A stretch of 64,000 nucleotides of DNA from Mycobacterium kyorinense (GTDB taxonomy: Bacteria; Actinomycetota; Actinomycetes; Mycobacteriales; Mycobacteriaceae): the NCBI RefSeq assembly GCF_002101735.1, contig NZ_LQPE01000085.1, positions 1 through 64,000 of the forward strand, read 5' to 3'. Positions 17,602 through 25,953 of the stretch are shown piece by piece; within the stretch, counting starts at the first letter, position 1, and the number at the start of each line of letters is the position of its first letter. Under the pieces are notes generated by a model, which searched no databases, was not told where the DNA came from, and saw only the letters and a list, made by a program, of their open reading frames with translations. The position numbers and the translations under genes are program-made.

Positions 17602-17615
17602 TAGAACGTGTTTCA
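17602..17615. promoter_or_regulatory. KstR-type operator (TNNAACNNGTTNNA) upstream of the SDR gene
   Basis: TAGAACGTGTTTCA fits the KstR consensus at every fixed position. It ends 45 bp before the GTG of the SDR at 17661, inside a 232-bp intergenic region. KstR is the TetR-family repressor of mycobacterial cholesterol catabolism. The rest of the region (17429-17660) shows no convincing gene. The match is by eye, and binding is inferred. Confidence 0.65.
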
Positions 17616-17660
17616 GAAATAGGGTTCCACGGCCGCCCACCGCTTGTTACGGTGTCGGCC

Positions 17661-18452
17661 GTGATACTCGACAAATTCCGGCTCGACGACCAAGTTGCCG
17701 TGATTACCGGGGCCGGGCGCGGCCTTGGCGCGGCCATCGCACTGGCCTTCGCCGATGTCGGCGCGGACGTCGTCATCGCCTCGCGGACCCAATCCCAACT
17801 AGAGGCCGTCGCGGAAAGAGTCCGCGCGGGCGGCCGCCGCGCGCATGTCGTCGCCGCGGACCTGGCCCATCCCCAGGCGACCGCGGAACTGGCCGGCCAG
17901 GCGGTCGAGGCCTTCGGCCGGCTCGACATCGTCGTCAACAACGTCGGCGGCACGATGCCCAACGCGCTGCTGAACACGTCGACCAAAGACCTCAAAGACG
18001 CGTTCACCTTCAACGTCGGCACCGCGCACGCGTTGACCACCGCGGCCGTGCCGCTGATGCTCGAGCACGCCGACGGCGGCAGCATCATCAACATCACGTC
18101 GACGATGGGACGGGTGGCCGGACGCGGCTTCGCCGCCTACGGCACCGCCAAGGCTGCGCTTGCCCACTACACGCGATTGGCTGCCCTGGACCTGTGCCCG
18201 AAGATCCGGGTCAACGCCATCGCGCCCGGCTCGATTGCCACCTCCGCGCTGGACATCGTCGCCTCCAACGACGAGCTGCGAGAGCCGATGGAGAAGGCAA
18301 CACCCCTGCGCCGACTCGGACAACCAGACGAAATCGCCGCCGCCGCAGTATATTTGGCCTCGCCTGCAGGCGCCTACCTGACCGGCAAGGTGCTCGAAGT
18401 CGACGGCGGCATCACCTTTCCCAACCTCGACCTCCCGATCCCGGACCTGTGA
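17661..18452 (+). CDS. Short-chain dehydrogenase/reductase
   Basis: 263 residues from the GTG at 17661 ([19 protein letters not shown]); a GTG at 17652 is possible. This is a classical SDR: cofactor motif [13 protein letters not shown] for NNAG, the active-site Ser in INITSTMGR, and YGTAKAAL for Tyr-x3-Lys. The C-terminus [18 protein letters not shown] is typical of hydroxyacyl/hydroxysteroid SDRs. It appears to be the counterpart of Rv0927c. A KstR-type operator upstream suggests regulation with sterol catabolism. It probably forms an operon with the next gene (2 bp spacing). The substrate is unknown. Confidence 0.9.
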   Translation: MILDKFRLDDQVAVITGAGRGLGAAIALAFADVGADVVIASRTQSQLEAVAERVRAGGRRAHVVAADLAHPQATAELAGQAVEAFGRLDIVVNNVGGTMPNALLNTSTKDLKDAFTFNVGTAHALTTAAVPLMLEHADGGSIINITSTMGRVAGRGFAAYGTAKAALAHYTRLAALDLCPKIRVNAIAPGSIATSALDIVASNDELREPMEKATPLRRLGQPDEIAAAAVYLASPAGAYLTGKVLEVDGGITFPNLDLPIPDL

Positions 18453-18454
18453 CC

Positions 18455-19531
18455 ATGCCCATTCGCGTCGCCCAGATCGGCACCGGCAACGTCGGTGTCC
18501 ACGCGCTCCGCGCACTCGTCACCAATCCCGAATTCGAGCTCACCGGCGTATGGGTCTCATCGGATGCCAAAGCCGGCAAAGACGCGGGAGAGCTTGCCGG
18601 ACTTGACGTTTCGACCGGCATCGCCGCCACTACCGATCTGGACGCGGTGCTGGCGACCCGGCCGCAATGCGCGGTCTACACCGCGATGGCCGACAACCGG
18701 CTGCCCGAGGCGCTCGACGACTACCGGCGCATCCTGGCCGCCGGGATCAACGTCGTCGGCAGCAGCGCCGTATTCCTGCAGTACCCGTGGCAGGTGATCC
18801 CACCGGAGATGCTCACCCCGCTGGAAGACGCGGCGCGGGAAGGCAATTCGAGTCTGTTCGTCAACGGCATCGACCCGGGGTTCGCCAACGACCTGCTGCC
18901 GCTGGCGTTGGCGGGCACCTGCCAGAACGTCCAGCAGATCCGCTGCATGGAGATCGTCGACTACGCCACCTACGACAGCGCGACCGTCATGTTCGACGTG
19001 ATGGGGTTCGGCAAGCCGATCGACGAGATCCCGATGCTGCTGCAACCCGGCGTGCTGAGCCTGGCCTGGGGCTCGGTGGTGCGCCAGCTCGCCGCGGGCC
19101 TGGGCATCGAGCTCGACGAGGTCACCGAGCGCTACGAACGCGAGCCGGCCCCGGCAGATTTTGACATCGCCTCCGGACACATCCCGCAGGGCAGTGCGGC
19201 CGCGCTGCGGTTCGAGGTGCTCGGGATGGTCGACAGCCAACCCGCGGTGGTCCTCGAACACGTCACCCGGTTGCGCGAGGACCTGCGGCCGGATTGGCCG
19301 CAACCGACGCAGCCCGGCGGCTCCTACCGCATCGAGATCACCGGCGAACCCTCGTATGCCGTCGATGTCTGCGTGAGTAGCCCCAACGGCGACCACAACC
19401 ACGCCGGGCTGGTCGCCACCGCGATGCGCGTCGTCAACGCGATACCCGCCGTCGTCGCCGCGCCGCCCGGCATCCGCACCACACTGGATCTGCCGCTGGT
19501 GACTGGGCGGGGGCTCTACACCGCGAGCTGA
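18455..19531 (+). CDS. Dihydrodipicolinate-reductase-like NAD(P)-binding protein
   Basis: 358 residues. The Rossmann start MPIRVAQIGTGNVGVHALRAL and the DapB/2,4-diaminopentanoate dehydrogenase-like layout are visible (ECTG-like VWVSSDAKAGKDAGEL, NGIDPGFANDLLPL). It is not the lysine-biosynthesis DapB, which is shorter and has different motifs. A GTG at 18449, overlapping the SDR stop, is an alternative start. It matches Rv0926c as I recall it. Paired with an SDR behind a KstR-type box, it may act on an amino- or keto-acid-like intermediate, but no substrate can be assigned. Confidence 0.82.
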   Translation: MPIRVAQIGTGNVGVHALRALVTNPEFELTGVWVSSDAKAGKDAGELAGLDVSTGIAATTDLDAVLATRPQCAVYTAMADNRLPEALDDYRRILAAGINVVGSSAVFLQYPWQVIPPEMLTPLEDAAREGNSSLFVNGIDPGFANDLLPLALAGTCQNVQQIRCMEIVDYATYDSATVMFDVMGFGKPIDEIPMLLQPGVLSLAWGSVVRQLAAGLGIELDEVTERYEREPAPADFDIASGHIPQGSAAALRFEVLGMVDSQPAVVLEHVTRLREDLRPDWPQPTQPGGSYRIEITGEPSYAVDVCVSSPNGDHNHAGLVATAMRVVNAIPAVVAAPPGIRTTLDLPLVTGRGLYTAS

Positions 19532-19581
19532 ATGTTTCGGCTACCCTAACTTTCTAATTTCGGGCAGCGAAAGTGAGTTAG
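19532..19581. promoter_or_regulatory. mntH leader with IdeR-like half-site
   Basis: GGCTACCCTAA at about 19540-19550 matches an IdeR-type half-site (GSCTAACCTAA) with one mismatch, but the other half is poor. A second TTAGG lies just before the start. Metal-responsive repression (IdeR or MntR) of mntH is expected from M. tuberculosis. The site itself is weak. Confidence 0.3.
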
Positions 19582-20802
19582 GTGGCGCAGAGCACCCAGG
19601 TCAGGACGGGCTGGTATCTGCTCGGGCCAGCGTTCGTCGCAGCGATCGCCTACGTCGATCCCGGCAATGTCGCGGCCAACGTCAGCGCCGGCGCGCAGTT
19701 CGGGTTCCTGCTGCTGTGGGTGATCGTCGCCGCCAACGTGATGGCCGGGCTGGTGCAATACCTGTCGGCCAAGCTCGGGCTGGTGACCGGGCGCACGCTG
19801 CCCGAGGCCGTCGGGGTCCGGATGACGCGTGCGGCCCGGCTGGCCTACTGGGTCCAAGCCGAGATCGTCGCGATGGCGACCGATGTCGCCGAAGTGATCG
19901 GCGGAGCCGTCGCGCTGCGCATTCTGTTCCATCTGCCGCTGCTGCTGGGCGGAGTGATCACCGGCGTGGTGTCGCTGCTGTTGCTGGGCATCCAGGACCG
20001 GCGCGGTCAGCAGTTGTTCGAGCGTGTCATCACCGGCTTGCTGCTGGTCATCGCGATCGGGTTCACGGCCAGCTTCTTCGTGGCCACCCCGCCGCCCGAC
20101 GAAGTGCTCGGCGGTCTGCTGCCCCGGTTCCGCGGCACCGAAAGCGTGCTGCTGGCCGCGGCGATGCTGGGCGCGACGGTCATGCCGCACGCGGTGTATC
20201 TGCACTCCGGCCTGGCCCGCGACCGACACGGGCATCCGGCGCCCGGGCCGTGGCGGCGCCGGCTGTTGCGGATCACCCGCCTCGATGTCGGGCTGGCGAT
20301 GGTCGTCGCGGGAGCGGTCAACGGGGCGATGCTGCTGGTTGCAGCGCTCAACATGCAGGGCCGCGGCGGAACCGGAACCATCGACGGCGCCTACGCGGCG
20401 GTGCGCGACACCGTCAACCCGACCATCGCGGTGTTGTTCGCGATCGGGCTGCTGGCGTCCGGGCTGGCCTCGTCCTCGGTAGGCGCATACGCCGGCGCGA
20501 TGATCATGCAGGGTTTGCTGTACCGGTCGGTGCCGATGGTGGTGCGCCGGCTGGTCACGCTGGCCCCCGCCCTGCTGATTCTGGCCGTCGGCCTGGACCC
20601 GACCCGCACGCTGGTGTTGTCGCAGGTGGTGCTGTCGTTCGGGATCCCGCTCGCGGTGCTGCCGCTGGTTGCGTTGACCAGCGACCGCGCGCTGATGGGC
20701 GACGACGTCAACCACCGCCTCACCACGGCTATTGGCTGGCTGGTCGGGGTTTTGATTAGTCTGCTCAACGTGGTGCTGATCTACCTCACCCTCAAGGGCT
20801 AG
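19582..20802 (+). CDS. mntH: Nramp-family divalent metal (Mn2+/Fe2+) transporter MntH
   Basis: 406 residues with ten to eleven predicted membrane helices. The family signature is clear: AYVDPGNVAANV in TM1 carries the metal-binding Asp-Pro-Gly-Asn, and MLGATVMPHAVYLHSG in TM6 carries the Met/His. MntH imports Mn2+ with protons across the inner membrane. The GTG at 19582 follows a short possibly metal-regulated leader. Its stop overlaps the next start by 1 nt, so the downstream gene is co-transcribed. It is the counterpart of Rv0924c. Confidence 0.93.
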   Translation: MAQSTQVRTGWYLLGPAFVAAIAYVDPGNVAANVSAGAQFGFLLLWVIVAANVMAGLVQYLSAKLGLVTGRTLPEAVGVRMTRAARLAYWVQAEIVAMATDVAEVIGGAVALRILFHLPLLLGGVITGVVSLLLLGIQDRRGQQLFERVITGLLLVIAIGFTASFFVATPPPDEVLGGLLPRFRGTESVLLAAAMLGATVMPHAVYLHSGLARDRHGHPAPGPWRRRLLRITRLDVGLAMVVAGAVNGAMLLVAALNMQGRGGTGTIDGAYAAVRDTVNPTIAVLFAIGLLASGLASSSVGAYAGAMIMQGLLYRSVPMVVRRLVTLAPALLILAVGLDPTRTLVLSQVVLSFGIPLAVLPLVALTSDRALMGDDVNHRLTTAIGWLVGVLISLLNVVLIYLTLKG

Positions 20803-21884
20803 TGCCGGCCCGTCGTCATAGCTACTTCGCGTACGGGTCCAACCTGTGCGTGCAGCAGATGGCGCGGCGCTGTCCCGACGCCGTAGATCCGTGTCCGGCC
20901 GTGCTGGGTAACCATGACTGGCTGATCAACCAGCGCGGCGTCGCCACCGTCGAGCCGTTTGCAGGCACCCGCGTACACGGGGTCGTCTGGCGGCTCTCCG
21001 ACCACGACCTGGCTGCGCTGGACAGCGCGGAGGGTGTGCCGCACCGCTACCGACGCGACCGGCTGACGATCCATACCGACGACGGGCCGTCGCACGCCTG
21101 GGTGTACATCGACCACCGAGTCGATCCCGGTGTGCCCCGCCCGGGCTACCTCGAGCGCATCATCGACGGCGCAATCCATCACCGGCTGCCGCGCCGCTGG
21201 ATCGACTTTCTGCGCCGATGGGACCCGGCCCATTGGTCTCGGCCCGCGTCCACACCCACATCGCCTGCGCCGCAATCGCTTTCAGAGCTGCTGTCCGGCG
21301 GCGGTGTGAGCGAAGTCAGCCGGCTGCGGTCGCGGTTCGGGTTTCTGGCCATTCACGGCGGCGGCCTGGAACAGATGACCGACGTGATCGCCGAACGTGC
21401 CGCCGACGCCGCCGACGCGTCGGTGTATGTGGTGCGCCATCCCGACCGGTATGCGCACCACCTGTCGTCGGCCCGTTTCGCCCCCGCCGAATCGGCCCCG
21501 CTCGCGGAGTTCCTCGACCACGTCGACGTCGCAATCTCGCTGCACGGCTACGGGCGGGTCGGACGCGGGACGCAGCTGTTGGCCGGCGGCCGCAACCGCG
21601 CGCTGGCCGCCCACGTCGCCAAGCACGTCGACCTGCCGGGCTACCAGGTGGTTACCGACCTCGACAAGATCCCCCTCGAACTGCGTGGGCTGCACCCGCG
21701 CAACCCGGTCAACCGCACACGCGACGGCGGTACTCAGTTGGAGTTGCCGCCGCGGGTCCGCGGGATCAGCCCGCGCAGCCCCCTGCCCGGCGACGACGGA
21801 CTCTCACCGGTAACCTCCGCTCTGGTGCAAGGATTGGCCGCGGCGGCCCGGTCGTCCTGGGAGCAGATCGGAGTGACTGATTAG
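20802..21884 (+). CDS. Gamma-glutamylcyclotransferase-like / poly-gamma-glutamate-hydrolase-like fusion
   Basis: 360 residues with two gamma-glutamyl-related domains. Residues ~5-145 are GGCT/AIG2-like, with the substrate-loop motif YFAYGSNL and LDSAEGVPHRYRR. Residues ~165-350 resemble phage/Bacillus-type poly-gamma-glutamate hydrolases, with zinc-site-like IHGGGLEQMTD, VVRHP, ISLHGYG and NPVNRTRDGGTQLELPPRVRG. Both fold types handle gamma-glutamyl bonds, so the fusion may process gamma-glutamyl peptides or polymers. There is no signal peptide, so it is cytosolic. It is coupled to mntH by a 1-nt overlap. It appears to match Rv0923c. No activity is known to me. Confidence 0.8.
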   Translation: MPARRHSYFAYGSNLCVQQMARRCPDAVDPCPAVLGNHDWLINQRGVATVEPFAGTRVHGVVWRLSDHDLAALDSAEGVPHRYRRDRLTIHTDDGPSHAWVYIDHRVDPGVPRPGYLERIIDGAIHHRLPRRWIDFLRRWDPAHWSRPASTPTSPAPQSLSELLSGGGVSEVSRLRSRFGFLAIHGGGLEQMTDVIAERAADAADASVYVVRHPDRYAHHLSSARFAPAESAPLAEFLDHVDVAISLHGYGRVGRGTQLLAGGRNRALAAHVAKHVDLPGYQVVTDLDKIPLELRGLHPRNPVNRTRDGGTQLELPPRVRGISPRSPLPGDDGLSPVTSALVQGLAAAARSSWEQIGVTD

Positions 21885-22692
21885 CAAGGGTTTTCGCTTT
21901 TCGATCGGCATCCATGCGGTCAAGTCCCGGGCCGCGCTGCTCGACAAGGCGCGGCGGCTGGAGGATTACGGGTTCGACGTCCTGCATCTGCCCGACCACC
22001 TCGGTGCGCCGGCGCCGTTTCCGGTGCTGGCTGCGATCGCGCAAGCCACCACGACGGTCCGGCTGGGCACCTATGTCCTCAATGCGTGCTTCTACAAGCC
22101 CGCGCTGTTGGCGCGCGACGCCGCCGAGGTCGATCTGCTCAGCGACGGGCGCCTGGAAGTGGGACTCGGTGCCGGCTACGTGCGCGAAGAATTCGAGGCG
22201 GCCGAGCTGCCCTACCCGAGCGCCGGGCGTCGCGTCGACTACCTCGAGCACGTCACGACCTACCTCAAGGAACACCTGCCCAGCATCCCGATCCTGATCG
22301 CCGGCAACGGCGACCGGCTGCTGACGGTGGCCGCCCGGCACGCCCACATCATCGGCCTGACAGGTGCGAACCCGAAGGCGGTCGGCGATCCGCTTTCCGA
22401 GCGGATCGACTTCGTCCGGACCGCTGCCGGTGACCGGGATCTCGAATTGAACCTCGCGATCACCGCGGTGCCGACCGATAACTCCGGGATACCCGACCTG
22501 TCGCTAACCCGTAGGTATGCGCCGACGCTGTCCGATGCGGAGCTGCTGGAGTTGCCCGCGGTGTTGAGCGGATCCCCCCGCGCGATGGCCGATAGACTGC
22601 GCGGATACCGCGACACCTACGGGCTGACGTCGTTCACCGTGCAGGAAAACCACGCCGAAGGCTTTGCGAAGGTGATCGCTGAGTTGCGGTGA
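21880..22692 (+). CDS. LLM-class F420-dependent oxidoreductase with apparent ATT start
   Basis: About 270 residues. The coding frame is homologous from its first residues (SKGFRFSIGIHAVKSRAALL), but between the in-frame stop at 21874 and the GTG at 22024 it has no ATG, GTG or TTG. ATT at 21880, overlapping the upstream TAG (ATTAG) and 6 nt after GGAG, is the best start; CTG at 21877 is second. Starting at 22024 would delete the first beta strands (LHLPDHLGAPAPF). Later segments DGRLEVGLGAGYVREEFEAA and IPILIAGNGDRLLTVAARHA are typical of LLM oxidoreductases. It is coupled to the GGCT/hydrolase gene. Substrate unknown. Confidence 0.82.
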   Translation: MSKGFRFSIGIHAVKSRAALLDKARRLEDYGFDVLHLPDHLGAPAPFPVLAAIAQATTTVRLGTYVLNACFYKPALLARDAAEVDLLSDGRLEVGLGAGYVREEFEAAELPYPSAGRRVDYLEHVTTYLKEHLPSIPILIAGNGDRLLTVAARHAHIIGLTGANPKAVGDPLSERIDFVRTAAGDRDLELNLAITAVPTDNSGIPDLSLTRRYAPTLSDAELLELPAVLSGSPRAMADRLRGYRDTYGLTSFTVQENHAEGFAKVIAELR

Positions 22693-22719
22693 GATTCAGC
22701 GTAAGCTGCCAGCCGGTCC

Positions 22720-22792
22720 GCCCTCGTAGCTCAGGGGATAGAGCACCGCTCTCCTAAAGCGGGTGTCGCAGGTTCGAATCCTGCCGGGGGCA
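22720..22792 (+). tRNA. tRNA-Arg (anticodon CCT)
   Basis: A 73-nt cloverleaf can be folded by hand. The acceptor arms GCCCTCG/CGGGGGC pair with one G-T wobble, and the D arm is GCTC/GAGC. The anticodon stem CCGCT/AGCGG has loop CTCCTAA giving anticodon CCT. The T arm GCAGG/CCTGC has loop TTCGAAT. The discriminator is A and CCA is not encoded. It reads AGG codons, which are rare in this high-GC genome. Confidence 0.97.
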
Positions 22793-22865
22793 CAATTCCT
22801 GCAGTTCAGCGCTATTTCCATGCCCTGACTAGTGTGACTAGTCCGATAAGTCTAAGCTTGCCTGG

Positions 22866-23099
22866 GTGAAGACCATCACCAGTACGGAAGCCAAGGCGAA
22901 ACTGAACGCGATCCTGGCCGAGGTCGAGCGGACCGGCGTGTCGGTCACGATCACCAACCATGGCCGGCCGGTCGCCGTCCTCGCCCCGGCACACCCACGT
23001 CGACGCAAGTTCGGTCAATTGCCAACGCTTGCCGTGCCGGAAGGCTTTGACGATCCGCTTCCCGATGCCGAAATCGCTGCCTGGGAAGGCAATTCGTGA
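22866..23099 (+). CDS. Phd/YefM-family antitoxin
   Basis: 77 residues. The N-terminus MKTITSTEAKAKLNAILAEVE and VTITNHGRPVAVLAP are the classical Phd/YefM DNA-binding fold. The acidic C-terminal tail (EGFDDPLPDAEIAAWEGNS) is the expected toxin-binding segment. The GTG start at 22866 sits in a leader containing the near-repeat ACTAGTGTGACTAGT (~22828-22842), a candidate autoregulatory operator. Its stop overlaps the PIN gene start (GTGA), giving a coupled toxin-antitoxin pair 74 bp after tRNA-Arg. Confidence 0.9.
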   Translation: MKTITSTEAKAKLNAILAEVERTGVSVTITNHGRPVAVLAPAHPRRRKFGQLPTLAVPEGFDDPLPDAEIAAWEGNS

Positions 23100-23515
23100 C
23101 GCCGGAGCAGCGCGCAGCGACACCACCCGGTGTCCTGCTGGACACGAGTGTTCTGCTGTGGCTGGTAACCGTCCCCGAAAAGATCTCCGACCCAGTCCGC
23201 GAAATCCTCTCAGACCCCGGCACTGACGTCGTCGTATCGGCGGCGTCGGCCTGGGAGATCGCGATCAAGACCCGGCTGGGACGCCTCGACGGCGAGGCAC
23301 TGCTGTCAGCGTGGTCCGAGATTGTTGCCGACATGACCGCGACCGATCTGCCGATCGATGCGAGCGACGCCATCCTGGCCGGCCGATTGCCGTGGGACCA
23401 CAAAGACCCATTCGACCGGGTGATCGTGGCGCAGGCAGCCCGCCGAAATCTCACCATCGCGACGAGTGACAGCCGCATCGTGAGCGCCGCGCTGACTCCA
23501 ACCCTGAGAGCCTAA
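23096..23515 (+). CDS. PIN-domain toxin (VapC family)
   Basis: 139 residues from the GTG at 23096. PIN-domain acidic residues are in place: Asp in LLDTSVLLWLV, Glu in SAASAWEIAIK, Asp in HKDPFDRVIVAQA and Asp in ATSDSRI. VapC-type toxins are Mg2+-dependent RNases that cut tRNA or rRNA when the antitoxin is degraded. The first ~10 residues are extra to the usual start. It is coupled to the Phd/YefM antitoxin by a 4-nt overlap. The target RNA is unknown. Confidence 0.92.
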   Translation: MTPEQRAATPPGVLLDTSVLLWLVTVPEKISDPVREILSDPGTDVVVSAASAWEIAIKTRLGRLDGEALLSAWSEIVADMTATDLPIDASDAILAGRLPWDHKDPFDRVIVAQAARRNLTIATSDSRIVSAALTPTLRA

Positions 23516-23526
23516 GGCTGGCGCGG

Positions 23527-24213
23527 TCAGGTTCCGCGGGTGTCGACGACCCGCTGCGCGAGTTCGGCCAGTTTGACGTTGGTGTCCTGCGACAGCTTCC
23601 GCAGCATCTCGAACGCACGCAGGGCATCGACTTTGTAGCGCTCCATGATGATGCCCTTGGCCTGCCCGATGACGTCTCGGCTGTTGATCGCGGACCGAAG
23701 CTGCTCGCTGTGCCGGCTGGCCAGGATCGCCGCCGCAGCATGCGCAGCCAGCACCGAGCCGAGGGCTTCCGACTCCGCGGTGAACGCGTGGGCCTTCAGC
23801 CCGAACACATTCAACGCGCCCGCGGTGCGGTCACCGGCATAGAGCTTGAAGGACAGACAGCTGTACACGCCGATTTCGGCAAGCGCGCGCGAGAAATTCG
23901 GCCACCGGGTCTCGATCGCGAAATCATCAGCGCGCAGCATCAAGTCATCGTGCGCCGCATCCAGGCACGGGCCCTCGTTGTACTTCGCCTGGAGCTGGTC
24001 CAACTTGTAGACCATTTCGGAGGTGCCGAACAACGACTCGAACTTGCCGCCCTTGGAGACCAGCAACACGCCGGCGGTGTCGGCGCCGGGCAGCAATTCG
24101 ACCGCCGCACCGGTCACGGTCGCCAGCACGTCTTCCACCTTGGCGGGCGCCGCGACGGAGCGAGCCAGCTCCGCCATCCGCTGCGCTACCTCGTGACCCG
24201 ATACGTCTGGCAT
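23527..24213 (-). CDS. GAF-ANTAR regulator, second copy
   Basis: 228 residues from the ATG at 24213 (an upstream in-frame ATG at 24297 has no support). A GAF domain spans ~25-155 (YNEGPCLDAAHDDLMLRADDF, YSCLSFKLYAGDRTAGALNVFG), with a linker helix rich in Ala. The ANTAR domain has VIGQAKGIIMERYKVDALRAF and LRKLSQDTNVKLAELAQ. The ANTAR segment is close to that of the protein at 3337-4035. It probably acts as an RNA-binding antiterminator controlled by a signal sensed by GAF. It is convergent with the toxin gene and has no same-strand partner. Confidence 0.88.
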   Translation of the reverse strand: MPDVSGHEVAQRMAELARSVAAPAKVEDVLATVTGAAVELLPGADTAGVLLVSKGGKFESLFGTSEMVYKLDQLQAKYNEGPCLDAAHDDLMLRADDFAIETRWPNFSRALAEIGVYSCLSFKLYAGDRTAGALNVFGLKAHAFTAESEALGSVLAAHAAAAILASRHSEQLRSAINSRDVIGQAKGIIMERYKVDALRAFEMLRKLSQDTNVKLAELAQRVVDTRGT

Positions 24214-24423
24214 ATATGAGAATTCCCTCGGCAGCGCACAACTACACAATTCCGGGCGAGCAGACCGACAATGTTTGTCAATGGAGGCCAACGGCAATGT
24301 GCCCTTGAAGGCGGACGCGTTGGTCGACCTGCGCGCTCGCTCAGGTCTCGTCGGTTCAGCCGAGAGCCGACGGGGCCGCCCTCGGTTGTACTACCGTGCC
24401 GCTATGCGCGAGGGCTTCACTCG
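24214..24423. other. Divergent promoter region, no gene seen
   Basis: This 210-bp spacer lies between the second GAF-ANTAR gene and the carotenoid-oxygenase gene. It must hold both promoters. TACTAC at ~24389 is a possible -10. Open frames through it are short, and I see no hairpin or clear operator. Confidence 0.5.
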
Positions 24424-25953
24424 GTGAACGTCGAGATCGTCGCCAAGTTCTTGTCCACCCTGCCCGAGGATGACGACCACCCCTACCGGACCGGGCCATG
24501 GCGGCCGCAAACCACCGAATGGGACGCCGACGACCTGCCGGCGGTCGACGGTGAGATACCGCCCGACTTGGACGGCATCTATCTGCGCAACACCGAGAAC
24601 CCGTTGCATCCGCCGTTGAAGAGCTATCACCCGTTCGACGGCGACGGCATGCTGCACGTGGTCGGGTTCCGCGATGGCAAGGCCTTCTACCGCAACCGCT
24701 TCATCCGCACCGACGGCTTTCTTGCCGAGAACGAGGCGGGCGGGCCGTTGTGGCCGGGGCTGGCCGAGCCCGTGTCGCTGGCCAAGCGGACGGACGGCTG
24801 GGGCGTTCGGGGCCTGCTGAAGGACGCGTCGAGCACCGACGTCGTCGTGCACCGCGGTACCGCGCTGACCAGTTTCTATCAGTGCGGTGACCTGTATCGG
24901 CTCGACCCGTACACCGCCAAAACCCTTGGCAAAGAACAATGGAACGGCCGCTTCCCGTTCGACTGGGGCGTGTCGGCGCATCCCAAGGTCGACGCCAGGA
25001 CCGGCGAATTGCTGTTCTTCAACTACAGCAAGCAGCCGCCGTACATGCACTTCGGCGTCGTCGACGCAAACAACGACCTGGTGCACTACGTCGACGTTCC
25101 GCTGCCCGGGCCGCGGCTTCCGCACGACATGGCGTTCACCGAAAACTACGTCGTGCTCAATGATTTCCCGCTGTTCTGGGAGCCCGAGCTGTTGGCTCGT
25201 GACCTGCACGTGGCGCGGTTCCATCCGGACATGCCGTCGCGTTTCGCAGTGCTGCCGCGGCGGGGCCAGACCTCCGACATCCGCTGGTTCGAAGCCGAGC
25301 CGACGTTCGTGCTGCACTTCGTCAACGCCTACGAGGACGGCGACGAGATCGTGCTCGACGGCTTCTTCCAGGCCGACCCCGAGCCCGCCGACACCGGCAC
25401 CGGCAGCAAATGGCAACGGGCGTTTCGCTTTTTGGCCCTCGACCGCATGCAGGCCCGGCTGCACCGGTGGCGGCTGAACCTGGTGACCGGCGCGGTGGCC
25501 GAGGAGCAGCTCTCGGAGGCCATCACCGAATTCGGAGTGATCAACGCCGACTACGCGGCCACCGCATACCGTTACAGCTATGCGGCCACCGGAAAGCCCG
25601 GCTGGTTTCTGTTCGACGGGCTTGTCCGGCACGACGTTCTCACGGGCAGCGAACAGCGCTATTCGTTCGGCGACGGGGTCTACGGCAGTGAGACCGCGAT
25701 GGCGCCGCGCGCAACCGGCGGCGGCGAAGACGACGGCTACCTGGTCACGCTGACCACCGACATGAACGCCGACGCCTCCTACTGCCTGATCTTCGACGCC
25801 GCTCGAGTGAGCGACGGACCGTTGTGCAAACTCGAACTGCCGGAACGTATTTCCAGCGGCACCCATGCGACGTGGGCGCCGGGCGCGCAGTTGCGGCGCT
25901 GGCATACCGCGGAGTCGGCGGCCGGCGCAATCGGGCTGTCACCGGCGCAGTGA
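24424..25953 (+). CDS. Carotenoid cleavage oxygenase family protein
   Basis: 509 residues of the retinal-pigment-epithelium-65/carotenoid oxygenase family: a seven-bladed beta propeller with one Fe(II) held by four His. Candidate ligands lie in VSAHPKVD, RLPHDMAF, LHFVNAYE and SGTHATW. The opening FLSTLPEDDDHPYRTGPW and GIYLRNTENP...YHPFDGDGMLH are family landmarks. These enzymes split C=C bonds of carotenoids or stilbenes with O2. The gene corresponds to Rv0913c as I recall. The GTG at 24424 is chosen by alignment. The 3' end overlaps the convergent membrane-protein gene by 15 bp. Confidence 0.9.
   Translation: MNVEIVAKFLSTLPEDDDHPYRTGPWRPQTTEWDADDLPAVDGEIPPDLDGIYLRNTENPLHPPLKSYHPFDGDGMLHVVGFRDGKAFYRNRFIRTDGFLAENEAGGPLWPGLAEPVSLAKRTDGWGVRGLLKDASSTDVVVHRGTALTSFYQCGDLYRLDPYTAKTLGKEQWNGRFPFDWGVSAHPKVDARTGELLFFNYSKQPPYMHFGVVDANNDLVHYVDVPLPGPRLPHDMAFTENYVVLNDFPLFWEPELLARDLHVARFHPDMPSRFAVLPRRGQTSDIRWFEAEPTFVLHFVNAYEDGDEIVLDGFFQADPEPADTGTGSKWQRAFRFLALDRMQARLHRWRLNLVTGAVAEEQLSEAITEFGVINADYAATAYRYSYAATGKPGWFLFDGLVRHDVLTGSEQRYSFGDGVYGSETAMAPRATGGGEDDGYLVTLTTDMNADASYCLIFDAARVSDGPLCKLELPERISSGTHATWAPGAQLRRWHTAESAAGAIGLSPAQ

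Noticed and set aside
22768..23600. Integrated element bounded by a duplicated tRNA 3' end
   Set aside because: No second copy of the tRNA 3' segment was seen downstream, and there is no integrase. Only the toxin-antitoxin pair lies there.
24391..25905. 504-codon minus-strand frame opposite the carotenoid oxygenase
   Set aside because: Codon-bias artefact opposite a gene with all four iron-ligand regions.
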